Positions 1 to 5,774 of a stretch of 6,550 bases of DNA are shown in pieces. The translations under genes and the position numbers were made by a program. Source of the DNA: Sulfurovum sp. (GTDB lineage: Bacteria; Campylobacterota; Campylobacteria; Campylobacterales; Sulfurovaceae). Under the pieces are notes generated by a model, which made no database searches, was not told the origin of the DNA, and saw only the letters and a program-made list of their open reading frames with translations. Within the stretch, counting starts at the first letter, position 1, and every line of letters begins with the position of its first letter. The DNA lies in NCBI GenBank assembly GCA_027046415.1, contig JALTYW010000018.1, positions 1 to 6,550 on the forward strand, read 5' to 3'.

Positions 1-179
1 GCATCAAGATACGCCTGCTTTGTCGCCTCATCGATAGGAGGTGCATCAAATGGCACATATTCTGCGGTGCTTTCGCTTCCCGATGCATTGTCAGAGCTTC
101 CCCCGCCTCCGCATCCGGTCAGCATAAGAGCCGCTGCAGCGGCGAGGGTCAGGGGTAGTTGTTTGTAGCTGATTGTCAT
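1..179 (-). CDS. N-terminal fragment of a secreted lipoprotein, function unknown
   Basis: Reading leftward from an ATG at 179-177, the frame stays open to the window edge (59 full codons). The protein starts MTISYKQLPL, followed by an Ala/Leu-rich hydrophobic stretch and the lipobox LTGC at residues 20-23. It should therefore be cut before Cys23 and lipid-anchored (signal peptidase II). After the Cys comes a flexible GGGGSS linker and an acidic, Ser-rich segment, typical of surface or periplasmic lipoproteins. A good Shine-Dalgarno, AAGGAG on the minus strand (about 187-192), sits upstream of the ATG and supports this start. The functional domain lies outside the window, so nothing can be said about activity. 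The gene is divergent from the exported thioredoxin-like gene at 443. Lipoprotein status is well supported; identity is unknown. Confidence 0.8.
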   Translation of the reverse strand, partial: MTISYKQLPLTLAAAAALMLTGCGGGGSSDNASGSESTAEYVPFDAPPIDEATKQAYLD

Positions 180-208
180 TGTGTCTCCTTGCTTTTGTTG
201 TATGTGCA

Positions 209-217
209 ATAATAACA
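209..217 (-). promoter_or_regulatory. Candidate extended -10 for the lipoprotein gene
   Basis: On the minus strand this reads TGTTATTAT, an extended -10 (TGn plus TATTAT), about 30 nt upstream of the lipoprotein ATG. A start of transcription near 202 would give a leader of roughly 20 nt containing the AAGGAG ribosome site. No convincing -35 hexamer is visible, which is common for sigma-70 promoters in Campylobacterota. AT-rich DNA yields such matches by chance, so this is tentative. Confidence 0.3.
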
Positions 218-364
218 AAAAAGATCATGAAAATAAACAGTTTTTGATGATGTGTTGACTATTTTTGAGGTATCTTCCAAATACAGCGTCACATACATTC
301 CAACATTTTACTTTGTCTTCTGTCACAGTTTTACGTAAGACGTATAGAATAGAATAAAATATTT

Positions 365-392
365 TTGATTTAAAATTATAATATGATATAAT
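365..392 (+). promoter_or_regulatory. Candidate sigma-70 promoter for the thioredoxin-like gene
   Basis: A perfect TATAAT lies at 387-392, with TTGATT (four of six matches to TTGACA) at 365-370 and a 16-bp spacer. A second TATAAT lies at 377-382. Transcription would start near 399 and give a leader of about 44 nt before the ATG at 443. The surrounding 180-442 region is otherwise very AT-rich and without a credible gene. The hexamers are seen directly; their activity is inferred. Confidence 0.45.
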
Positions 393-442
393 ATTTTATA
401 CATTCAATAAGAAACAGCTTCTGTTTCAGAAAGAAGGGATGC

Positions 443-856
443 ATGAAAATAGTATTTGTGCTGCTGCTTGTCTGTAGTTTGGTGATGGCGATCACTGCCG
501 AAGATGCGGCATGGGTGCTCAACGCCCAGACGAGTCTCTCCAAGGCACTTCAGAAGGCAAAGAAAGAGCAGAAGAAGATGGTATTGCTTGTGGTTGTCAA
601 AGACGGGTGCAACTGGTGTGAGATGATGGTACACAAAACACTGAGCAGCAAAAACATCAAAGAAGCCCTCTTAGATAGCGTACTTGCCGTGGTTGACCTG
701 AGTACCCCTTTGCCAAAAGAGATGCATGCCGAGTTGACACCGACGATGTTCTTTGTGGATGTAAAAACCGGTAATGTGGTACAGAAAAATATCGGCTACG
801 ACGATCCGGGAGGATTTCTCATAGATATTGTTTCGGCGAAGGAGAAATTGCCGTAA
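443..856 (+). CDS. Small exported thioredoxin-fold protein with a CNWC motif
   Basis: This is a 137-residue protein with a signal peptide (residues 1-19: MK, a hydrophobic core, then a likely cut after AITA), so it probably acts in the periplasm. The mature part resembles thioredoxin-like families that start with a helix rich in Lys (SLSKALQKAKKEQKK, 31-45). That helix is followed by a beta strand (VLLVVV, 47-52) and the redox motif Cys56-Asn57-Trp58-Cys59. The cis-proline loop is at Thr99-Pro100 (LTPTMFFVD), followed by the GxxVQKNIGY strand-turn. These features suggest a thiol-disulfide reductase or oxidase. The partner is unknown; SoxW-like or thioredoxin_7-type proteins are the closest idea. 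The start is supported by AAGAAGGG at 431-438. It stands alone, convergent with the DUF2062 gene 12 bp downstream. Fold confident, substrate unknown. Confidence 0.82.
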   Translation: MKIVFVLLLVCSLVMAITAEDAAWVLNAQTSLSKALQKAKKEQKKMVLLVVVKDGCNWCEMMVHKTLSSKNIKEALLDSVLAVVDLSTPLPKEMHAELTPTMFFVDVKTGNVVQKNIGYDDPGGFLIDIVSAKEKLP

Positions 857-868
857 CGTTACAGAATG

Positions 869-1363
869 CTACTTTTTACATTTCCTCTCACGCCACTCTT
901 TCATCGCAGAACGTTTCCAGAGCCAGTTGAGCAGCAGGTAGATCAGGTATGCCACGACAGTTGAATAGAAAGCTGTACCGACATAAAGTGGTAGAACGAT
1001 GTGATCCCAGTTGTCTTTGAACCACTGCATGGTCAGTTCGACATGGTCGATGCCGTCATATCCGAGTATGAGGTTGCCGGTCAGATACTCCAGATACCAC
1101 AGCGGCGGGTAGGTGACGGGGTTTGAGAGCCACACAGTTGCCAGTCCGATAGGGACGTTGAATCGCATCAGCGGGGTAGTGATCATCACCCCTGCCATCT
1201 GCATCGGCATGGGGATGAAACCCCAGAAGAGTCCGACAAGTATCCCCTTGGTGATCATTTTACGGTTGATGTTGAAGTACTCTCTGGGGATTTTGTATTT
1301 GTCGAGAATATGGTCGAACTTGTCTTTGTGTGTGGCGATCTTCCTGAAAAATTGTCGTATCAT
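869..1363 (-). CDS. DUF2062 family inner-membrane protein
   Basis: From the ATG at 1363 the product is 164 residues. It carries the two hallmark stretches of DUF2062: a first membrane segment containing GLFWGFIPMPMQM (about 44-56) and NPVTYPPLWYLEY (81-93), a Pro/aromatic loop. A last hydrophobic segment follows (about 122-147), then a Lys/Arg-rich tail ending KCKK. The family is of unknown function; members are small integral membrane proteins. The frame remains open upstream to a TTG at 1432, which would add 23 residues. I prefer the ATG because no ribosome site precedes the TTG, whereas GATGGATAG lies just before the ATG. The TTG would also place coding sequence within 47 bp of prs. It is transcribed divergently from prs and is convergent with the thioredoxin-like gene. 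No terminator is visible in the 12-bp convergent gap. Confidence 0.85.
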   Translation of the reverse strand: MIRQFFRKIATHKDKFDHILDKYKIPREYFNINRKMITKGILVGLFWGFIPMPMQMAGVMITTPLMRFNVPIGLATVWLSNPVTYPPLWYLEYLTGNLILGYDGIDHVELTMQWFKDNWDHIVLPLYVGTAFYSTVVAYLIYLLLNWLWKRSAMKEWRERKCKK

Positions 1364-1411
1364 TACTATCCATCTGTCAAATTGTTTGGCATAAGTGTAA
1401 TACCCCCTTGC

Positions 1412-1465
1412 TTTAAATCCCCTTTTTATCAACTTTGGAGTAAAATACGCCTAATTTAAATCCCC
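1412..1465. repeat. 11-bp direct repeat TTTAAATCCCC flanking the prs -10 region
   Basis: TTTAAATCCCC occurs identically at 1412-1422 and 1455-1465, 43 bp apart, in the divergent region between the DUF2062 gene and prs. The candidate prs -10 hexamer lies between the copies. The spacing is close to four helical turns, so a protein-binding site pair is possible. It could also be chance, or a remnant of a local duplication. The repeat is seen directly; the role is speculation. Confidence 0.5.
1441..1446 (+). promoter_or_regulatory. Candidate -10 element of prs
   Basis: TAAAAT lies 34 nt before the prs ATG, preceded by T-rich runs (1423-1428, 1434-1436) rather than a clear -35. Such a pattern is usual for sigma-70 promoters in Campylobacterota. 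Predicted transcription start is near 1453. The leader then includes the second direct-repeat copy and the TAAAGG ribosome site (1467-1472). Confidence 0.35.
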
Positions 1466-1479
1466 CTAAAGGCTATGAC

Positions 1480-2415
1480 ATGAGCGGATATATGATATTT
1501 TCCGGAACTTCCAACCCGCAGCTGGCAGAAGAGATCGCTACCTATCTTGAGATGCCACTTTCCAAAGCGAACATCAACCGTTTCAGTGACGGTGAGATCT
1601 CCGTACAGATCGCAGAGTCAGTGCGTGGAAAAGATGTTTTCATCATTCAGCCTACCTCTGCCCCTGCCAATGCCAATCTGATGGAGCTGCTCATTATGAC
1701 CGATGCGCTCAAACGCTCTTCTGCCAAGTCTATCACAGCAGTAGTACCCTACTATGGCTATGCCAGACAGGACAGAAAGGCGGCACCAAGGGTGCCTATT
1801 TCAGCGAAACTGGTTGCCAACCTCATGGAGACAGCCGGTATTACCCGTGTGGTAACAGTGGATCTGCATGCTTCCCAGATACAGGGATTCTTTGACATCC
1901 CTGTAGACAACCTCTACGGTGCGATTCTCTTTATGGACTACATCAAAGCCAAGAACTTTGCCAATCCTATCATTGCTTCTCCTGATATTGGTGGTGTGGC
2001 ACGTGCACGCTACTTTGCCAACAAACTGGGTCTGGATATGGTCATTGTCGACAAGCGTCGTGAACGTGCCAACGAGTCTGAAGTGATGAACATCATCGGT
2101 GATGTGGACGGTAAAGATGTTATTCTCATCGATGATATGGTCGACACTGCCGGTACTATGGTCAAGGCCGCTGCTGCACTCAAGAAGCTTGGTGCTACCT
2201 CGGTCATGGCATGCTGTACCCACCCGGTACTCTCAGGACCTGCGTATGAGCGTATTGAAGAAGGAGAGCTCGATGAACTGGTAGTTGCCAATACCATTCC
2301 TATGCAAAAGCCTTCTAAAAAGATCAAAATGCTCTCTACCGCACCGATGCTTGGAGAGGTGATCAGACGTGTCTATAACAATGAGAGTGTGAACTCGCTT
2401 TTTGAGACAAATTAA
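1480..2415 (+). CDS. prs: Ribose-phosphate pyrophosphokinase (PRPP synthetase)
   Basis: This cytosolic enzyme transfers pyrophosphate from ATP to ribose 5-phosphate to make PRPP, the precursor for purines, pyrimidines, His, Trp and NAD. The 311-residue product has normal family length. Visible landmarks are the N-terminal FSDGEI (35-40), the ATP-site region [11 protein letters not shown] (90-100), and His130 in [12 protein letters not shown]. The catalytic flexible loop is DKRRERANE (191-199, with Lys192 and Arg194). The PRPP/ribose-phosphate-binding signature is [13 protein letters not shown] (214-226). This is the class I, hexameric, phosphate-activated and ADP-inhibited type, by family knowledge. 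ATG at 1480 is preceded by TAAAGG with a 7-nt gap. The phrases [19 protein letters not shown] and the NNESVNSLF end are Campylobacterota-like. It is apparently a single-gene transcript, since a terminator-like hairpin follows at 2454-2475. Confidence 0.97.
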   Translation: MSGYMIFSGTSNPQLAEEIATYLEMPLSKANINRFSDGEISVQIAESVRGKDVFIIQPTSAPANANLMELLIMTDALKRSSAKSITAVVPYYGYARQDRKAAPRVPISAKLVANLMETAGITRVVTVDLHASQIQGFFDIPVDNLYGAILFMDYIKAKNFANPIIASPDIGGVARARYFANKLGLDMVIVDKRRERANESEVMNIIGDVDGKDVILIDDMVDTAGTMVKAAAALKKLGATSVMACCTHPVLSGPAYERIEEGELDELVVANTIPMQKPSKKIKMLSTAPMLGEVIRRVYNNESVNSLFETN

Positions 2416-2423
2416 AATTAGGT

Positions 2424-2451
2424 TTAAGGCTTAAGGGCTAAGGATTAAGAG
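2424..2451 (+). repeat. Four tandem degenerate heptamers (TTAAGGN-like) after prs
   Basis: Starting 9 bp after the prs stop, four 7-bp units follow without gaps: TTAAGGC, TTAAGGG, CTAAGGA, TTAAGAG. The core TAAGG recurs in phase in the first three and TAAGA in the fourth. The array ends 2 bp before the terminator-like hairpin. It is non-coding and short; it may be a decayed microsatellite or a dispersed intergenic repeat. No function can be assigned. Confidence 0.6.
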
Positions 2452-2453
2452 AG

Positions 2454-2475
2454 AAAATATCGCATGCGATATTTT
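2454..2475 (+). terminator. prs: Terminator-like AT-rich hairpin after prs
   Basis: This is a perfect 22-bp palindrome centred on CATG. In RNA it gives a 9-bp stem (2454-2462 with 2467-2475) and a four-base loop. The 3' arm ends in TTTT and one more T follows, so the T-tract is largely inside the stem. Being symmetrical, it could act on both strands. It lies 39 nt past the prs stop, where a factor-independent terminator is expected. Only two GC pairs make it a weak example, and an upstream A-tract mirrors the T-tract. Confidence 0.55.
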
Positions 2476-2487
2476 TAGAAGTTATAG

Positions 2488-2509
2488 GGTGCTGTGCCTT
2501 CACAGCACC
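2488..2509 (+). other. GC-rich hairpin in the lepA leader region
   Basis: GGTGCTGTG (2488-2496) is perfectly complementary to CACAGCACC (2501-2509), with loop CCTT. No T-tract follows on either strand, so it is not a standard terminator. It ends 37 nt before the lepA start. The bases immediately after it (2510-2517, AAAATATC) are complementary to the 3' arm of the preceding hairpin (2468-2475). A larger alternative fold is therefore possible. It may be an RNA stabiliser or processing signal, a leader element, or a dispersed repeat. Confidence 0.6.
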
Positions 2510-2533
2510 AAAATATCAATGTTGACACCAACC

Positions 2534-2541
2534 AGGAAGGA
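2534..2541 (+). promoter_or_regulatory. lepA: Strong ribosome binding site that fixes the GTG start of lepA
   Basis: AGGAAGGA ends 5 nt before the GTG at 2547-2549. This near-ideal Shine-Dalgarno, together with the conserved N-terminus that follows ([18 protein letters not shown]), identifies GTG as the start codon although no ATG is present there. Confidence 0.85.
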
Positions 2542-2546
2542 ACCGC

Positions 2547-4358
2547 GTGATAAAGAAAGTACCGCAGAAGAATATCCGTAACTTTTCTATCATTGCCCAC
2601 ATCGATCACGGAAAGTCTACGTTGGCTGACCGCATCATCCAAGAGTGTGGGGCGGTGAGTGACCGTCAGATGTCTGCACAGGTGATGGATACGATGGATA
2701 TCGAAAAAGAGCGGGGCATTACCATCAAGGCACAGTCAGTACGTCTGGACTATGTCAAAGATGGTGAGCACTTCATCCTCAACCTTATCGACACTCCCGG
2801 TCACGTTGATTTCTCCTATGAGGTAAGCCGCTCTCTGGCTTCGTGTGAAGGGGCACTGCTCATCGTTGATGCGGCACAGGGGGTTGAAGCACAGACGATT
2901 GCCAATGTCTACATTGCTATCGAGAATGACCTCGAACTCATTCCGGTTGTGAACAAGATAGACCTCCCTGCAGCCGACCCTGACCGTGTACTGACAGAAC
3001 TGGAAGAGGCTATCGGTATCGATGCAACAGAGCATGCACTCGTCTCTGCCAAGACAGGAGTTGGGGTGCCCGAACTCATCGATATGATCGTCGAGAAGAT
3101 CCCCGCACCCACAGGCGATGAAGAGGCACCTACCAAAGCACTTATCTATGACAGCTGGTTTGATAACTATCTTGGTGCACTGGCACTGGTGCGTGTCTTT
3201 GAAGGCAGCATCGAGAAGGGGCAGCGTATCAAGATTATGGGTACCAAAGAGGAGCATCAGGTGCTTGATCTGATGTACCCAAATCCTATTGCTCCCATTA
3301 AAACCAAGAGTATCGATACGGGTGAAGTGGGCATAGTCGTCACAGGGCTTAAGACTGTCGAGGGGTTACAGGTTGGTGACACCATCACTGATGCTAAAAA
3401 CCCTACACCAGAGCCTATCGGGGGCTTCGAGCCTGCCAAGCCGTTTGTCTTTGCGGGAATCTATCCCATCGAGACCGACAAGTTTGAAGATCTGCGTGAT
3501 GCCCTCAACAAGCTTAAGCTTAACGATTCGGCACTTAGCTTCGAACCGGAGAGCTCCATGGCACTGGGTTCAGGCTTTCGTGTCGGTTTCCTTGGGATGC
3601 TGCACATGGAGGTGGTCAAGGAGCGTTTGGAGCGGGAGTTTGACTTGGAGCTTATCGCCACCGCACCGACGGTTGTCTATCGCATCAAGATGACAAACGG
3701 TGAGGAGATCACCATCCAAAACCCCTCCGAGATGCCTGAAGTGCAGAAGATCGACACGATCTATGAGCCCTATGTCAAGGCGACCATCCTTACACCGCAG
3801 GAGTATGTGGGCAATCTGATCAAGCTGCTCAACGACCGCCGTGGGGTGCAGGTGAAGATGGACTACCTCAATGAGTCGCGTGTTTTGATGGAGTATGACA
3901 TTCCGATGAATGAGATCGTCATGGACTTCTACGACCGTCTCAAGACTGTCACCAAGGGGTATGCGAGTTTTGACTATGAGCCAATCGAGTTCCGTCCGGG
4001 TGATCTGGTCAAGCTCGATATCCGTGTAGCAGGTGAAGTGGTTGACTCCCTCTCTATCATTGTACCGCGAGACAAGGCACGTTCACGCGGACTTGCTTTT
4101 GTAGAGAAGCTCAAAGAGCTCATCCCAAGACAGCTTTTTGAAGTGGCGATTCAGGCGAGTATTGGCAACACGATCATTGCCCGTACCAACGTCAAGTCGA
4201 TGGGCAAGAACGTCACGGCGAAGTGTTACGGCGGAGATATTACCCGTAAGCGTAAACTGCTTGAGAAGCAGAAAGAGGGTAAAAAGCGTATGAAGGCCAT
4301 CGGTAAAGTCAATGTGCCGCAGGAAGCCTTTATGGCGGTATTGAAGTTGGACAGCTGA
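2547..4358 (+). CDS. lepA: Elongation factor 4 (ribosomal GTPase LepA)
   Basis: LepA/EF4 is a translational GTPase that binds ribosomes; back-translocation and help in 30S assembly or initiation have been reported for the family. The 603-residue length is normal. GTPase motifs are complete: P-loop AHIDHGKST (17-25), switch I RGIT (56-59), DTPGH (82-86) with catalytic His86, NKID (136-139) and SAK (167-169). Then come the beta-barrel domain II (about 190-280), the EF-G-like domain with [14 protein letters not shown], and the LepA-specific C-terminal domain. That last domain ends in a basic [16 protein letters not shown] segment and [13 protein letters not shown]. The start is GTG with a strong ribosome site. 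Its TGA overlaps the ATG of the next gene (TGATG), so it heads a four-gene operon. No convincing promoter is visible just upstream; either it lies within the hairpin region or some prs read-through occurs. Confidence 0.98.
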   Translation: MIKKVPQKNIRNFSIIAHIDHGKSTLADRIIQECGAVSDRQMSAQVMDTMDIEKERGITIKAQSVRLDYVKDGEHFILNLIDTPGHVDFSYEVSRSLASCEGALLIVDAAQGVEAQTIANVYIAIENDLELIPVVNKIDLPAADPDRVLTELEEAIGIDATEHALVSAKTGVGVPELIDMIVEKIPAPTGDEEAPTKALIYDSWFDNYLGALALVRVFEGSIEKGQRIKIMGTKEEHQVLDLMYPNPIAPIKTKSIDTGEVGIVVTGLKTVEGLQVGDTITDAKNPTPEPIGGFEPAKPFVFAGIYPIETDKFEDLRDALNKLKLNDSALSFEPESSMALGSGFRVGFLGMLHMEVVKERLEREFDLELIATAPTVVYRIKMTNGEEITIQNPSEMPEVQKIDTIYEPYVKATILTPQEYVGNLIKLLNDRRGVQVKMDYLNESRVLMEYDIPMNEIVMDFYDRLKTVTKGYASFDYEPIEFRPGDLVKLDIRVAGEVVDSLSIIVPRDKARSRGLAFVEKLKELIPRQLFEVAIQASIGNTIIARTNVKSMGKNVTAKCYGGDITRKRKLLEKQKEGKKRMKAIGKVNVPQEAFMAVLKLDS

Positions 4359-4711
4359 TGACACTCATACCGCTTGAAGAGGACAGAAAAACCATCGCAG
4401 CACGTTTTCGTAAAGCACCTATGTTCGCCTTTTTGGATGAAGGGCAGATCATTGTGCAGGAAAACCCTCACAAACACTCCAAATCTCCCGAATTTTTTGA
4501 TTATTTTAACACGCTTGGTGTCGATACACTTTATGTCAAAGCATTGGGCTTCAAGACATTTTTGAAGCTTCACAAGTTAGGTATTGAGGTCTATCTGATC
4601 AAAGAGGCAGAAAAATATAACCGCATTACACCTGATGGTTTGGAGCGTATTACACTGGAAAATGCAGACGCTTATTGCACACTTGGACATCATAACCAGG
4701 AGCAGAACTGA
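4358..4711 (+). CDS. NifB/NifX-type iron-molybdenum cofactor-binding domain protein
   Basis: This small soluble 117-residue protein resembles the dinitrogenase iron-molybdenum cofactor biosynthesis domain (NifX/NafY/C-terminal NifB, PF02579). It has an early beta strand with PMFAFLDEGQ (21-30), a PHKH segment (37-40), and the pattern FFDYFNTLGVDTLYVKALGFKTFLKLHKLGIEVY (46-79) typical of this RNase H-like fold. A Cys/His-containing tail, CTLGHH (107-112), follows. Family members bind iron-sulfur or Fe-Mo clusters. No nif genes are visible here, so a role in nitrogen fixation is not implied; metal-cluster carriage is inference. The start codon overlaps the lepA stop (TGATG, 1 nt), which suggests translational coupling, with only weak GGA as its own ribosome site. 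Its stop overlaps the next gene in the same way. Family call is moderately sure, function unknown. Confidence 0.7.
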   Translation: MTLIPLEEDRKTIAARFRKAPMFAFLDEGQIIVQENPHKHSKSPEFFDYFNTLGVDTLYVKALGFKTFLKLHKLGIEVYLIKEAEKYNRITPDGLERITLENADAYCTLGHHNQEQN

Positions 4712-5157
4712 TGGGCTGGGCGATACATTTTCACCTTATTGCAGCAATTGCGTGGATAGGCGGTGCCTTTTTTATGTTTGTGCTTGGTGTTTCACTGCGC
4801 AAAAAAGAGGATCAGGAGGCGGTCTATCCCCGAATAGGGCCTATCTACGGCTACTTTGAGACGATGTCCCTGATCATCCTTGTTGCAACCGGTATCACTA
4901 TGATTACCAATAACGGACTGATCCATCTGCTCTTTTCCAACATCACCAATGAAGTACTGGACGCATTGCGTATTAAGCTGAGTCTGGTAGCTGTGATTAC
5001 TGTAATGACGGTGATACACATGTGGATCAGTCTTAAGACGCTCAATACCACCAAGACACCCATGCAGCGTTTCTTCTCGAAAGCCTCATCGATGGGGATC
5101 TTCATTATCAACCTTGTGATCTTGCACTATGCAATGGTACTTCGGGATATTTTGTAG
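4711..5157 (+). CDS. Four-helix membrane protein, CopD/HemJ-like
   Basis: This 148-residue integral membrane protein has predicted helices at about 4-27, 50-68, 88-107 and 126-144. The first helix, WAIHFHLIAAIAWIGGAFF, has the His plus W-x-G-G pattern of CopD and HemJ-type proteins. The third (LRIKLSLVAVITVMTVIHMW) resembles the W-x-K-L...H segment of HemJ. His6, His8, His103 and His139 are positioned to bind haem or copper. HemJ is a protoporphyrinogen oxidase, whereas CopD-like proteins take part in copper handling; the sequence does not decide between them, nor exclude another role. AGGAG at 4698-4702 precedes the ATG, which overlaps the upstream stop (TGATG). The next gene starts 2 nt after its TAG. 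Confidence 0.65.
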   Translation: MGWAIHFHLIAAIAWIGGAFFMFVLGVSLRKKEDQEAVYPRIGPIYGYFETMSLIILVATGITMITNNGLIHLLFSNITNEVLDALRIKLSLVAVITVMTVIHMWISLKTLNTTKTPMQRFFSKASSMGIFIINLVILHYAMVLRDIL

Positions 5158-5159
5158 CC

Positions 5160-5774
5160 ATGAACTGGCTTGCCCATGTTTTTCTCTCTCCCAAACAGAT
5201 CGAATACCAGCTTGGCAACCTCTTGGCCGACCCGCTAAAAGGCAAAGCGTGGGAAGGTGCAAGTGAAGCGTTTATCACCGGTCTTGCACTGCATAACATC
5301 ATAGACACCTATACCGACAGCCATCGGCTTGTTTCAGAGTCCAAAGCCCTTTTGACAGAACGGGGACATTTAAAAGGGGTGGTGCTTGATATTCTCTATG
5401 ACCATTTCCTCAGTGTTCACTGGCAGCGTTTCAGTGTCAGTGACAGGGCACGTTTTCTTGAGGGTTTTCGCAAAAGGGCAGTGAAAGAGAGTGGAGGCTA
5501 CCCAACCCATGCCAAGCAGGTGGTTATACGTGTGGTAGAAAACAGACAGCTTGACAGCTATGTGACGATGGATGGTGTCAAAAGAGCTTTTATGCGGATA
5601 GACAACCGTCTCAGTGAGCGTGCAAAAAGCAAAGATACGATGATGTATTATCTTTCGTTAATTCAGGTACACCATGAAGCGCTTGAAGCGATGTTTTTGA
5701 CATTTTTTCCGGAGTTGATGGCACACGTTCGTAAGGAGATGCCGTCACTCACATTTGAGCACTGGAAAGATTAA
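5160..5774 (+). CDS. acpH: Acyl carrier protein phosphodiesterase
   Basis: AcpH removes the 4'-phosphopantetheine arm from holo-acyl carrier protein, returning it to the apo form, in the cytosol. The 204-residue length fits the family (about 190-200). Conserved features are the start MNWLAHVFLS, LGNLLAD (18-24, with Asp24), GLALHNIIDTYTDSH (41-55, with His45, Asp49, Asp53, His55) and GVVLDILYDHFL (73-84, with Asp77, Asp81, His82), then W88. These acidic and His residues are metal ligands of a distorted HD-type fold, by family knowledge. The conserved N-terminus confirms the ATG at 5160, 2 nt after the upstream stop, with only a weak ribosome site (GGGA). Coupled translation is therefore likely. 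It is the last gene of the lepA operon. Its TAA overlaps the stop of the convergent gene, and no terminator is visible downstream. Confidence 0.88.
   Translation: MNWLAHVFLSPKQIEYQLGNLLADPLKGKAWEGASEAFITGLALHNIIDTYTDSHRLVSESKALLTERGHLKGVVLDILYDHFLSVHWQRFSVSDRARFLEGFRKRAVKESGGYPTHAKQVVIRVVENRQLDSYVTMDGVKRAFMRIDNRLSERAKSKDTMMYYLSLIQVHHEALEAMFLTFFPELMAHVRKEMPSLTFEHWKD

Noticed and set aside
331..338. Palindrome TTACGTAA in the AT-rich region 180-442
   Set aside because: Eight bases of this composition arise easily by chance, and it does not align with a promoter element or a second copy.
180..442. Possible small gene or RNA in the divergent AT-rich gap
   Set aside because: No open frame with a ribosome site, no stable hairpin and no recognisable RNA family; candidate promoters suffice to explain it.
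853..862. Palindrome GTAACGTTAC at the stop of the thioredoxin-like gene
   Set aside because: It is only 10 bp with no room for a loop and no adjacent T-tract, so it is too small to be a terminator; probably chance.
1801..2223. Antisense open frame inside prs (140 codons)
   Set aside because: Shadow of prs; His/Cys-rich low-quality composition, no ribosome site and no family resemblance.
2522..2527. Perfect TTGACA (-35 hexamer) before lepA
   Set aside because: The matching -10 would fall at about 2545-2550, inside the start codon, where the bases (GCGTGA) do not resemble TATAAT, and the ribosome site would be excluded from the transcript.
2736..3257. Long antisense open frame inside lepA (173 codons)
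   Set aside because: It lies entirely opposite conserved lepA GTPase coding sequence, has no recognisable domain, and is explained by the codon usage of the real gene.
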